NCBI GenBank assembly: GCA_028819565.1
Contig: JAPPLD010000013.1
Location: 1-64,000 of the forward strand
Source: Gammaproteobacteria bacterium
Lineage (GTDB): Bacteria; Pseudomonadota; Gammaproteobacteria; Poriferisulfidales; Poriferisulfidaceae
Direction of reading: 5' to 3'
Length of the DNA stretch: 64,000 nt
Shown in pieces: positions 1-9,168 of the stretch (position 1 is the stretch's first letter; each line of letters starts with the position of its first letter). The translations under genes and the position numbers were made by a program. The notes under the pieces were generated by a model. That model had not been told where the DNA came from and made no database searches. It saw nothing but the letters and a program-made list of their open reading frames with translations.

Positions 1-768
1 TCGGTGAACGGGGCGACGCGCTACGCGACGGCGACGGCGGTGACGGTGAGCGTGGGCGGCGGCACGGCGACGGCGGCGGACTACGCGGCGGTGTCGGCCT
101 TCACGCTGACGATCGCGGAGGGGGCGGGGTCGGCGAGCGGCACGTTCACGCTGGAGCCGGTGGACGACGACCTGGACGAGGACGACGAGACGATCGGCGT
201 GAGCGGGAGTTCGGGGGCGGGGACGGTCACCGGCGACGAGATCGAGATCACCGACAACGACGAGCGCGGCATCACGGTGGCGGGCGGGCCGCTGACGCTG
301 GCCGAGGCGGACGTCGGCTCGACCCAGGACAGGCGGGAGGATCGGGGCACGTACACGGTGGTGCTGTCGAGCCGCCCGACCGGGACGGTGACGGTGACGG
401 TGGCGAGCGACCCGGCGACGGGGGTGGTGACGGTGTCGCCGCCGCGGCTGACGTTCGCGCCGTCGGCGTGGAGCACGGCGCAGACGGTGACGGTGACGGC
501 GGTGGACGACGCGATCGACAACCCGGGCAACGAGCGGGAGGCCGAGATCGAGCACACGGTGAGCGCGCCGGACACGGACTACGCGTCGGAGACGGCGGCC
601 GCGGTGGATGTCACGGTGACCGACGACGACGCGGCGCCGAGCGGGATCACGCTGACGGCGGCGCCGGACGCGGTGGCGGAGGGGGCCGGGCCGACGGCGG
701 TGGCGGTGACGGCGTCGGTGAACGGGGCGACGCGCTACGCGACGGCGACGGCGGTGACGGTGAGCGTG
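1..768 (+). repeat. Direct repeat inside the Calx-beta gene (1-54 and 715-768)
   Basis: The stretch 1-54 recurs exactly at 715-768, an offset of 714 bp or 238 codons. The following ~200 bp stay similar, so the unit is larger than the exact match. This fits recent in-frame duplication of about two Calx-beta modules. Confidence 0.9.
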
Positions 769-3700
769 GACGACGACACGGCGATTGCGCCGGCGGACTA
801 CGCGGCGGTGGCGGACTTCACGCTGACGATCGCGGCGGGGGCGGGTTCGGCGAGCGGCACGTTCACGCTGACGCCGGTGGACGACGCCCTGGACGAGTCC
901 GACGAGACGATCGACGTGACCGGGAGTTCGGGGGCGCTGACGGTCACCGGCGACGAGATCGAGATCACCGACGACGACGCGCGCGCCCCCACACAGGACA
1001 CCCCGGAGGTGAGCCTGATGCTGACGCCGACGAAAATCGACGAAAGCGGGTCGGCGAACGTGAGTACGGTGACGGCGACACTGGACGGGATGTCGAGCGC
1101 GGCGGTGACGGTGACGATATCAATCCCGAGTGACGCCCCGGTGACCCAGTCGGGGACGACCTTGACGATCGCAGCGGGAACGACGTCGAGCACCGGGACG
1201 GTGACGCTGACGGCGGTGGACGACGAGGTGGACGCGCCGGACAGGACGGTGACGGTGTCGGGGACGGCATCGGGCGGCGGGATATCGAATCCGGCCGACG
1301 TGACGCTCACCATCGTAGACGACGACGTGCGAGGGATCGTGCTCACGCCGGCGGTGGTCGGCGTGGCCGAAGGGAGCAGCGCGACTTACACGGTGAAATT
1401 GGCGACCGAACCTTCGGCATCGGCGACGGTGGCGATCAGCGGACATGCGGGGACAGACTTGACGTTGGACAGCACCAGCCTGACGTTCGCGCCGTCGGCG
1501 TGGAGCACGGCGCAGACGGTGACGGTGACGGCGGTGGAGGATGTCGACTTCACGAACGAGACGGCGACACTGACGCACACGGCCTCCGGCGGCGACTACG
1601 GGTCCGTGACGGGCGCGGTGACGGTGAACACGACCGACAACGACACGAGGCCGACGGCGATGACGATCACGGTGGACACAGACTCGAACCAGGATGGCGC
1701 GCAAACCTCGATTACGGAAAATGCGGGCGCCACCACGGTCCGGATCACTGCGGCCATCGCCGGCGCGGGGCGCTTCACCACCGATCAGACGGTCACCCTC
1801 GCCGTCGGCCATGCCGGCGACGGCGCGGTGGAGGGCGTCGACTACGCGACGGTGCCGGCCTTGAGCCTCACCATTGCGGCCGGGCAGGCGAGCGGCAGCG
1901 TGGACTTCACGCTGACGCCGACCGACGACGGCACGGACGAGGCCGATGAGGCGATCGGCGTTTCGGGCACGCTTTCGGGGGTGACGGTCTCGGCAGCAAC
2001 GATCACGCTGGTCGACGACGACGCGACGCCGACCGTAAGACTGGCGCTGACGCCGTCCTCCATCAGCGAGGGCGGCGGTGCGACTGGCGGCACCAGCGCA
2101 GTGACGGCGACGCTGAACAGGGCCTCGAGCGAAACGGTGACGCTGACGGTGGCGGCGGCCGCGGTCTCGCCTGCGACGGCCGGAGACTACACGCTGAGCG
2201 CGAACAAGATCCTGACCATCGCGGCCGGCAGCCTGACCAGTACCGGCACCGTGAAGATCGTCGCCGTGGACAATCCCGTCGACGCGCCGGACAAGCAGGT
2301 TACCGTATCGGCCGCCGTCTCGGGCGGCCATGGGGTCGCGCCCCCGGGCCCGGTCGCGCTGACCATTGCCGACGATGATGATCCCCCGACGGCACTCACC
2401 CTGTCGGTCGACACCGACGTCGGTTCGACCGCGGCGTCCAGTGCCGTTGGAGAAGAAGGGGGAGCGGTGACGGTGCGGGTGACCGCGACGCTGGATGGCG
2501 CCACTCGTTTCTCGACGGACCGGACAGTCACGGTGACGGTGGGTCAGGCCGAAGACAGTGCGGTGGAAGAGATCGACTACGCGGCGGTGGCGGATCTAAG
2601 CCTGACCCTTCCGGCCGGGCGGGCGAGCGGCAGCGCGGACTTCACGCTGACGCCGACCGACGACGACATCAACGAGCCCGACGAGACGATCAGCGTCATC
2701 GGAACGCTTTCGGAAGTCACGGTGACTCCGGCGGCAATCACCGTGCTGGACGACGACGCTCCGCCGGTCGTTTCTCTGCTGTTGACGCCGTCGCGCATCG
2801 TCGAGAACGGCGGGCCGGCCGACGACACCAGCACGGTAACGGCATCCTTGAGCAATCCCTCGAGTACGGAAATCGCGCTGACGGTGTCGGCGGAACCGGT
2901 GCCGCCGGCGGCATCAGGGGATTTCACGTTTTCCGGCGGCACGCTCACCATCGCGGCGGGCAGCCGGACCAGCACCGGCACCGTGTCCATCGTCGCCGTG
3001 GACGACCATCTTCATTCGGGAGACCGGCGCATTGCGGTGTCGGCCACGGCCTCGGGGAATCCCGGGGTCGCCAATCCGGCCCCGGCGACGCTGATTCTCG
3101 CCGACGACGATGCGGCGCCGACGCTGCTCAACCTGTCGGTGGACATTGATCCAGAGGAGGCCGGCCTGCAGAACTCGCTCGCCGAGGATAGCGAGGCGGT
3201 GACGGTGCGGGTGGTTGCCACGCTGGAAGGCGACATCCGCTTTGCGGAAGAGAAGACGGTGACGGTGGTCGTGGGCATGACGGGGGACAGCGCCATTGAA
3301 GGCCAAGACTACGAGACGGTGGCGGACCTGAGCCTGACCCTTCCGGCCGGGCAGGCGAGCGCCAGCGTGGATTTCACGCTGGCGCCGATTAATGACGGCG
3401 TCAACGAAACCGAGGAGATGATCGGCATCGGGGGCACGCTTGCGGGAGTCTCGGTGACTCCGGCGGCGATCATCTTGCACAACAGCAATGACCCCGTGCC
3501 CAAGGAATGGCTGGCGCGATTCGGACGCACCGTCTCCGAACAATTGCTGGACGGCATTGCGGGTCGCATCGACGAGATCCGCAAGCCGGGGTTCGAAAGC
3601 ACGCTCGCCGGTTCGGTCCTGTCCGTCGCAGGACCGGAAGGCGATGATGAGACGCCATGGGACCGGCGGCAGGACGAGGCCGAGAACAATTGGGCGCAGG

Positions 3701-4941
3701 GCTTCAAGGCGGCCTTCGGCGAAGATCCTGGAGACCTGCGCCGGGAAGAGGGGTCGGCCACGGGCCGGGATCTGTTCGACGACGGCGCTTTCTCGTATAC
3801 CAGCGAGGAACAGGGGGGCGCCGTCACCGCGTTCTGGGGCCGGATCGCTCGTTCCGGCTTCGACGGCAGGGGAAGGGATTACGCCTATGACAGCGAGGTC
3901 ACCACCGGCATGCTGGGCCTCGACTGGGCGAGGATCGGCACGGACGAGAACTGGAGCGGCGGCTTCGTGGTGTCGCGCAGCCAGGGCGACGGCGGCTACA
4001 CCGGGGAGGTGGGTCTGAGCGGATCGGCGGAATCCACGTTGACGGCATTCGCGCCCTGGCTTTCGTACCAGGGTTCCGACCGGCTGGCGGTCTGGGGTGC
4101 CGCCGGTTATGGCGAGGGGGATTTCACGATTGCGCCGGAAGGCGAGCCGGCCGCGACAGCCGACCTGGACTGGGCCATGGCGGCAGCGGGGGTGCACTAC
4201 CAGCTGGTTCGGGCCTCACCGGAGCGCGCGTTCGCCCTGAAGCTCAAGACCGATGCGTTGTGGACCCGCACGAACATGGAGGAGGCAATGGGATTGGCGG
4301 AGGCGCAGGCCGATGTGACCCGGTTCCGGCTGGGGCTCGAGAACAGCTGGCGGATCCAGCAGGAGGACGCGGGCGTGCTGACACCGAGATTCGAAGTCGG
4401 CGTCCGCCACGACGGCGGCGATGCCGAAACCGGTTTCAGCGTCGAACTCGGCGGGGGCCTGACCTGGGTCCTGCCCGCGCGGGGCCTGGACATCAGCCTC
4501 GAAGGACGGAGCTTGGTTCTCCACGAAGACGGATTCCACAACTGGGGGTATGCCGCCTCCATGGCCTTTGACCCGGACCCGGCATCGGCACGGGGATTCT
4601 CGCTGACGCTGAGCCAGTCACTCGGAGGGGACCCCTCGGGGGGAGTCGATGCACTGTTCGCCGAAGGCGCGCCTGCGCAAGAGAACGCTTCGGTCGGAGA
4701 GGGCGGGTGGCAGGCCGGGCTGGAATATGGTTTGGCATTGGGGGACGGACGCTTCGCGGGGACCCCGTACCTGACTTATGCCGACGGCGGAAACGGCCGC
4801 GAATACGTGCTGGGCTGGCAGCTTGCGCCGATGCGCCGCGAAAGCTCCGACTTCATGGTCGATCTCAAGGCGGTGCGCAGCGAGAGCGTCGAGACCCGGC
4901 CCGAGCATGAACTGGGATTCGATCTCCGATTCTCGTGGTGA
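1..4941 (+). CDS. Calx-beta repeat protein with C-terminal outer-membrane beta-barrel (5' end outside window)
   Basis: The open frame enters from the left edge, so the true start is not visible. About 1150 residues are tandem Calx-beta-like repeats of roughly 100 residues: Ser/Thr/Val-rich strands, an acidic DDxxDExDE turn, and an ending of the type ITDND or ITDDD. These are extracellular beta-sandwiches that usually bind calcium. From about nt 3500 the repeats stop; a linker leads to a glycine- and aromatic-rich region (about nt 3780-4941) ending in FSW, which looks like an autotransporter-type barrel. I infer a large surface protein, perhaps an adhesin. The repeat part is extremely GC-rich, and long exact DNA repeats lie within it. 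No protease or pectin-lyase domain is recognisable. Confidence 0.8.
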   Translation, partial: SVNGATRYATATAVTVSVGGGTATAADYAAVSAFTLTIAEGAGSASGTFTLEPVDDDLDEDDETIGVSGSSGAGTVTGDEIEITDNDERGITVAGGPLTLAEADVGSTQDRREDRGTYTVVLSSRPTGTVTVTVASDPATGVVTVSPPRLTFAPSAWSTAQTVTVTAVDDAIDNPGNEREAEIEHTVSAPDTDYASETAAAVDVTVTDDDAAPSGITLTAAPDAVAEGAGPTAVAVTASVNGATRYATATAVTVSVDDDTAIAPADYAAVADFTLTIAAGAGSASGTFTLTPVDDALDESDETIDVTGSSGALTVTGDEIEITDDDARAPTQDTPEVSLMLTPTKIDESGSANVSTVTATLDGMSSAAVTVTISIPSDAPVTQSGTTLTIAAGTTSSTGTVTLTAVDDEVDAPDRTVTVSGTASGGGISNPADVTLTIVDDDVRGIVLTPAVVGVAEGSSATYTVKLATEPSASATVAISGHAGTDLTLDSTSLTFAPSAWSTAQTVTVTAVEDVDFTNETATLTHTASGGDYGSVTGAVTVNTTDNDTRPTAMTITVDTDSNQDGAQTSITENAGATTVRITAAIAGAGRFTTDQTVTLAVGHAGDGAVEGVDYATVPALSLTIAAGQASGSVDFTLTPTDDGTDEADEAIGVSGTLSGVTVSAATITLVDDDATPTVRLALTPSSISEGGGATGGTSAVTATLNRASSETVTLTVAAAAVSPATAGDYTLSANKILTIAAGSLTSTGTVKIVAVDNPVDAPDKQVTVSAAVSGGHGVAPPGPVALTIADDDDPPTALTLSVDTDVGSTAASSAVGEEGGAVTVRVTATLDGATRFSTDRTVTVTVGQAEDSAVEEIDYAAVADLSLTLPAGRASGSADFTLTPTDDDINEPDETISVIGTLSEVTVTPAAITVLDDDAPPVVSLLLTPSRIVENGGPADDTSTVTASLSNPSSTEIALTVSAEPVPPAASGDFTFSGGTLTIAAGSRTSTGTVSIVAVDDHLHSGDRRIAVSATASGNPGVANPAPATLILADDDAAPTLLNLSVDIDPEEAGLQNSLAEDSEAVTVRVVATLEGDIRFAEEKTVTVVVGMTGDSAIEGQDYETVADLSLTLPAGQASASVDFTLAPINDGVNETEEMIGIGGTLAGVSVTPAAIILHNSNDPVPKEWLARFGRTVSEQLLDGIAGRIDEIRKPGFESTLAGSVLSVAGPEGDDETPWDRRQDEAENNWAQGFKAAFGEDPGDLRREEGSATGRDLFDDGAFSYTSEEQGGAVTAFWGRIARSGFDGRGRDYAYDSEVTTGMLGLDWARIGTDENWSGGFVVSRSQGDGGYTGEVGLSGSAESTLTAFAPWLSYQGSDRLAVWGAAGYGEGDFTIAPEGEPAATADLDWAMAAAGVHYQLVRASPERAFALKLKTDALWTRTNMEEAMGLAEAQADVTRFRLGLENSWRIQQEDAGVLTPRFEVGVRHDGGDAETGFSVELGGGLTWVLPARGLDISLEGRSLVLHEDGFHNWGYAASMAFDPDPASARGFSLTLSQSLGGDPSGGVDALFAEGAPAQENASVGEGGWQAGLEYGLALGDGRFAGTPYLTYADGGNGREYVLGWQLAPMRRESSDFMVDLKAVRSESVETRPEHELGFDLRFSW
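448..1538 (+). repeat. 59-bp exact repeat inside the Calx-beta gene (448-506 and 1480-1538)
   Basis: Positions 448-506 and 1480-1538 are identical (offset 1032 bp, 344 codons). Both encode the same strand segment containing LTFAPSAWSTAQTVTVTAV. The identity is at DNA level, including third codon positions, which suggests recombination or gene conversion between modules. Confidence 0.9.
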
Positions 4942-5175
4942 GCCGCAAGGGTCGATGGAAATGAACCGAAAGGGGCAAGGACCGAACGTTCCGGCTTCCC
5001 GACCCGAACCGGTCGGGGTCGCGGGATGGGGTTCCGATCAAGTGGGGCCTTGCCCGTTCGGCGGTGCACCGCGTCGGCGACCACATCGTGTCCGGGCCTC
5101 TAGCGCGACGGCAGCGACGGCCGGCGCCGGGTTCCGGGAGATTGACTCCGGAAGGATTGCGGCAGGCGCCACCCG

Positions 5176-6378
5176 ATGGCTTCGATCTGTTCCGCTGCCA
5201 TGAACCGGGTTTCCTCGTTGCAGACTTCGGGCGTGCCGCCCTTGCCCGCCCGGGATGATTCCGGCCCGGCCTCGAACCCGGCGGTCTCCATCGTGGTGCC
5301 GACGTTCCGCGAAGCGGAGAATCTACCCCTCTTGGCTGACCGCATCGAAGCCGCCTTGTCCGGCCGCGGGACCGAATGGGAGCTGGTCGTGATTGACGAT
5401 GATTCACGCGATGGCATCGAAGCCGTCGCCGAGGAACTGGCGCGATGCTTGCCGGTGCGCCTGGACGTGCGCCGCGTCGGCCCCCGGGATCTCTCTCGGT
5501 CCGTGCTGCGGGGGATTGCGATCAGCCGATTCGACCGGGTGGTGGTGATGGACGCCGATCTGTCGCACCCGCCGGAGCGCATCCCCGACCTACTCCAAGC
5601 GCTGGAGGGGGGCTGCGACATGGCCGTGGGCAGCCGCTACGTGTCGGGGGGGCGCATCGACAAGGACTGGGGCCCGTGGCGTTTCCTGAACTCCCTCGTG
5701 GCTACCTTGCTGGCCCGCCCGCTCGTGACTTGTCACGATCCCATGTCGGGTTTTTTTGCGCTTGACCGCAGGGTGCTCCCGGACCTGACCCAATTGCGGC
5801 CCATCGGCTACAAGATCGGCCTGGAACTCATGGTGCGCGGGCGCTTGCGGGTTCGGGAAGTCCCGATCGGCTTCTCCGGCCGGAATCGGGGCGCAAGCAA
5901 GATGGGCCTGCGTCAGCAGATCAATTACCTCCGTCATCTCAAGCGTCTGTACCTGCACCGCTTCGGCGGCCTTGCGCGCGCCTTGAGCTTCGGGTCGGTG
6001 GGGGCCAGCGGCCTGGTCGTCGATCTCGTCTTCTACCTGGGCCTTCAGGCGTTCGGCATCGAGCATCGCCTGGCGCGTTTCCTGTCCTTCTGGCCGGCAG
6101 TCAGCTGGAACTGGTGGCTCAACCGGCGCGTGACCTTCGATGACCGCCCGCGACGGGCCCCGGCACGCCAATGGGCGAAATTCGTAGTTGCCAGCCTGGT
6201 CGGGCTGAGTGCCAATGTCGGCAGCTACCTGGCCCTGACGAGCCACGTCGCGGTGTTCGCCCGCCAGCCGCTGCTCGCGTTCTTCCTCGGCATCGCCCTG
6301 GGCGGGGGAGTCAATTTCTTGATGTCAACCCTGTACGTCTACCGATGGCATGCGACTGCAACGGGTAGGCAGCCCTGA
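5176..6378 (+). CDS. GT2 family glycosyltransferase fused to a GtrA-like membrane domain
   Basis: 400 residues. The N-terminal part (about 35-250) is a GT-A fold of the dolichol-phosphate-mannose-synthase type: VSIVVPTFREAENL, the VVIDDDSRDG motif and the metal-binding MDADLSHPPE. The C-terminal ~130 residues are hydrophobic with a GtrA-like pattern (SFGSVGASGLVVDLVFYLGL, NWWLNRRVTF). Such fusions transfer a sugar to a polyprenyl phosphate and may flip the product across the inner membrane. The gene overlaps the next one by 29 bp, so the two are probably co-transcribed. In-frame starts a few codons further in are possible. Confidence 0.85.
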   Translation: MASICSAAMNRVSSLQTSGVPPLPARDDSGPASNPAVSIVVPTFREAENLPLLADRIEAALSGRGTEWELVVIDDDSRDGIEAVAEELARCLPVRLDVRRVGPRDLSRSVLRGIAISRFDRVVVMDADLSHPPERIPDLLQALEGGCDMAVGSRYVSGGRIDKDWGPWRFLNSLVATLLARPLVTCHDPMSGFFALDRRVLPDLTQLRPIGYKIGLELMVRGRLRVREVPIGFSGRNRGASKMGLRQQINYLRHLKRLYLHRFGGLARALSFGSVGASGLVVDLVFYLGLQAFGIEHRLARFLSFWPAVSWNWWLNRRVTFDDRPRRAPARQWAKFVVASLVGLSANVGSYLALTSHVAVFARQPLLAFFLGIALGGGVNFLMSTLYVYRWHATATGRQP

Positions 6379-8923
6379 GGGTCCCGTGGGCAAGGCAAGC
6401 CGGCACAAGGCGGAAAGGAGGCGATTGCGGGAGGCGCAACTGGCGGCCGCTCGGCAGAAGCCGGCGCCCTCTACCCCCGTGCGGCGGGACCGGGCCCTGT
6501 TCTTCACGGCGGACGGGTCGCCGAGCGACTTCCCGCTGCACGCCGGGCTCGGTGTCCTGCTGCTGGCCATGCTGGTGGCGGCCAGCTACTATCCCGCCCT
6601 GATGGCGGGCTTCATCTGGGACGACCTCATCTTCACGGGCGCGAAGCCGGTGCGGGAGTGGTCGGGCATCCGGGATATCTGGCTGTCCCCGAAGTCCCTG
6701 GCGCTGGAGGGGCACTACTGGCCCGTGACGTATACGAGTTTCTGGCTGGAGCACAAGCTTTGGGGGCTCGCGCCGGCCGGCTACCACGCGGTCAACCTCC
6801 TGCTGCAACTGGTCAACAGCCTGCTGGTGTGGCGGCTGATGTGGCGACTCGCGGTGCCCGGCGCCTGGCTGATCGCCGCGGTGTTCGCGGTGCACCCCCT
6901 GCACGTCGAGTCGGTGGCCTGGGTCATTGCGCGCAAGGACCTGCTGTCGGGCGCATTCTACCTGGGGGCCGCGCTGGCCTGGCTGAACTTCGCGGAGGCG
7001 TCGCGCCGACGGGACTACTCCCTGGCGCTGGGGCTGTTCGCGGCGAGCCTGCTGAGCAAGACCGTCACGGTGACCCTGCCGGCGGCGCTGCTGGTGCTGG
7101 CCTGGTGGAAACGGGGGCGCGTGACCGGGGCCGACGTGCTGCGGCTGCTGCCGTTTTTCGCGGTGGGCTTCGCCTTCGCCTTCGCGGATACCGCCTACTA
7201 CGCCTCCCGGGAGCCGCTGGACCTCGACTATTCCTTCGTCGAGCGCATGCAGATCGCGGCGCATGCCTTGTGGTTCTACGTCGGCAAGCTGCTGTGGCCG
7301 GTCGACCTCGCGGTCATCTACCCGTTCTGGGAGGTCGGCGCCGGAAGGTTGGCGGAATGGGGGTACGTGGCCGCGGCCGTCGCCGTGGTGGCGGGACTGT
7401 GGCGCGCGCGCGGGAGAATCGGGCGCGGCCCGCTGGCCGCGGCGCTGTTCTACGGGGTGACGCTGTCGCCGGTGCTCGGCTTCGTGGACTTCGGCTACAT
7501 GCAGTTCTCGTTCGTCGCCGACCGCTTCCAGTACCTGGGCGGCATCGGCGTCATGGGCCTGTTCATCGGCGCGGGGGTGCATGCGGCCACCCGTCTGTCG
7601 GCGAGGACGAGGCGGGGGGCCTTGGGTGCCACCCTGATTGGCGTTGCCGTACTGGCGGTATTGTCCTGGAAGCAGTCCCACATCTACCGCGATGAGATCA
7701 CGTTCTTCAGCCATGTCGTCGCCCACAACCCGCAAGGGCGGGACGCTTACCACAACCTGGGCAAGGCGCTGCAAGACGCCGGACGCATGGACGAGGCGCT
7801 CAAGGCCGCTCGCGCTGCCGTGGAGCAACGTCCGGACTTTGCCGATGCTTACGGCAACCTGGGTCTGGCCCTCAAGCACTTCAGCCGCCTTGACGAAGCC
7901 GAGAGCGTGCTCCGGCGTGGACTGAGGGCCGACCCCAAGAGCAAGACGGTCCTGCTGAACCTGGGCGAGGTGGTGCGCCAGCAGGGACGGCACGAAGAAT
8001 CGCTGCAGTGGTACGACGCCATCCTCCGCCGCGACCGGCAATACGCCCGGGCCTATGCGGGCAAGGGCGATGCCCTGTTCGTCCTGCAACGCTACGACGA
8101 GTCCATCGAGAGCCTGAAGAAGGCCCTGACCCTCACCCCGGACATGCCGCAGGCCCCACTGATGCATGTCCTCATCGGCGAGGCGGCGCAGAAGCTGGAG
8201 CGCTTTGAGGAGGCGGAGCACCAGTACCAAAGTGCCCTGCGCCTCGAACCGGGCCTGTTCCGGGCACACGCCGGCCTGGCGGGCCTGTTGATCGACCGCG
8301 GCCGCTCCAGCGAGGCGGACCGGCATTTGCAGAGTGTCCTTGAGCGATATCCGGGCGACGCCGACGGGCTGCAGGCCATTGCCGAGATGTTCCGGAAGCG
8401 CGGGCAGCACGAGAAGGCGCTCGAATGGTACGGCGCGGTGTTCGAGGCGGATCGCAACCACACGCAGGCCTATGCGGGGAAGGGCGACGCCCTGTTCCGC
8501 CTGGCGCGTTACGAGGAGGCGATCCGGTTCCTGGAGCGGGCCGTCGCCCTGGATCCCGACATGCCGACCGTGTCCACGCTGCGCACGCTCATGGGTGAGG
8601 CGCACCAGAAGTTTGACCGATTGGAGGAAGCATCGATGCAGTACGAACTCGCCTTGGCTGGCGAGCCGCAGAACCTCCGTGTGATCGACCGGCTCGCCAT
8701 GGTGCGCTACAAGCAGGGGCGCTTTGAGGAATCGCTGGAACTCTACCGCAGGCACGTCCGCCTCGATCCCGGCAACGCGAACGCCCACAGCAACCTGGGC
8801 GTCGTGCTGTACCGGACGGGTCGGACCGGCGAGGCGCGCGAGGCGCTGGAGCAGGCATTGTCTCTCGACCCTTCGGTTGGCATGGCGCGGACTGTTCTGG
8901 ACCTGATTCGCAAGGGCGAATAG
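6350..8923 (+). CDS. Polytopic membrane protein with C-terminal TPR repeats (TMTC-like)
   Basis: 857 residues. Residues ~65-440 contain many hydrophobic segments with the pattern AVHPLHVESVAWVIARKDLL, seen in TPR-coupled membrane proteins related to O-mannosyl/GlcNAc transferases (TMTC-like). Residues ~460-850 are about eleven TPR units, built partly from an internal duplication: two blocks share AYAGKGDALF, PDMP and the spacing between them. The start overlaps the upstream glycosyltransferase; a GTG at 6386 is an alternative. Together the pair suggests a polyprenyl-linked sugar donor and a membrane glycosyltransferase or scaffold. The substrate is unknown. Confidence 0.75.
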   Translation: MRLQRVGSPEGPVGKASRHKAERRRLREAQLAAARQKPAPSTPVRRDRALFFTADGSPSDFPLHAGLGVLLLAMLVAASYYPALMAGFIWDDLIFTGAKPVREWSGIRDIWLSPKSLALEGHYWPVTYTSFWLEHKLWGLAPAGYHAVNLLLQLVNSLLVWRLMWRLAVPGAWLIAAVFAVHPLHVESVAWVIARKDLLSGAFYLGAALAWLNFAEASRRRDYSLALGLFAASLLSKTVTVTLPAALLVLAWWKRGRVTGADVLRLLPFFAVGFAFAFADTAYYASREPLDLDYSFVERMQIAAHALWFYVGKLLWPVDLAVIYPFWEVGAGRLAEWGYVAAAVAVVAGLWRARGRIGRGPLAAALFYGVTLSPVLGFVDFGYMQFSFVADRFQYLGGIGVMGLFIGAGVHAATRLSARTRRGALGATLIGVAVLAVLSWKQSHIYRDEITFFSHVVAHNPQGRDAYHNLGKALQDAGRMDEALKAARAAVEQRPDFADAYGNLGLALKHFSRLDEAESVLRRGLRADPKSKTVLLNLGEVVRQQGRHEESLQWYDAILRRDRQYARAYAGKGDALFVLQRYDESIESLKKALTLTPDMPQAPLMHVLIGEAAQKLERFEEAEHQYQSALRLEPGLFRAHAGLAGLLIDRGRSSEADRHLQSVLERYPGDADGLQAIAEMFRKRGQHEKALEWYGAVFEADRNHTQAYAGKGDALFRLARYEEAIRFLERAVALDPDMPTVSTLRTLMGEAHQKFDRLEEASMQYELALAGEPQNLRVIDRLAMVRYKQGRFEESLELYRRHVRLDPGNANAHSNLGVVLYRTGRTGEAREALEQALSLDPSVGMARTVLDLIRKGE

Positions 8924-9168
8924 CGCGGTCACGGCATGCGAAAACATGGGATGGGGAAAGACTTGCAGAAGCCCGGCGTCAGTGGGAGCAATGAAATCGC
9001 CTGAAACCCGAACCTGTCGACTCCGATATGATGCGTCAGGGAACATCCGTCAGTGGGACGGGTTCCGATGTGGAAGGAACCTGCGCACCCGGTTGGAAAA
9101 TAACGGCTTTTGGCGCACAATAGCGCGCGAGAGCAGGGCATGCTCTCTGTGAGGCTTTTAACCTACGC
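8924..9168. other. Intergenic leader region upstream of ilvB
   Basis: 245 bp without a convincing gene. It holds two mutually exclusive hairpins: GGAAC-at-CCGTC (9040-9051) pairs with GACGGGTTCC (9057-9066), while GGTTCC (9061-9066) can instead pair with GGAACC (9076-9081). A putative promoter for ilvB follows. The short frame from the ATG at 9030 is not enriched in Ile, Val or Leu codons, so classical attenuation is not supported. Confidence 0.5.
9093..9121 (+). promoter_or_regulatory. Possible sigma70 promoter of ilvB
   Basis: TTGGAA (9093-9098), a 17-bp spacer and CACAAT (9116-9121), 48 bp before the ilvB start. Each hexamer matches consensus at only four or five positions. Confidence 0.35.

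Noticed and set aside
1..3500. Regular repeats that might suggest a CRISPR array
   Set aside because: The repeats are coding, in frame, of variable length and encode Calx-beta modules.
1120..4197. Several long minus-strand frames opposite the Calx-beta gene
   Set aside because: They arise from very high GC and repeat codons; the proteins are low-complexity Arg/His-rich.
4942..5175. Short frames between the Calx-beta gene and the glycosyltransferase
   Set aside because: No ribosome site, conserved motif or convincing terminator; the 234-bp gap is left unassigned.
6311..9046. A 911-codon open frame on the minus strand opposite the TPR membrane protein
   Set aside because: Composition is Arg/Gln/His/Pro-rich without recognisable motifs, and it mirrors a real gene in GC-rich DNA.
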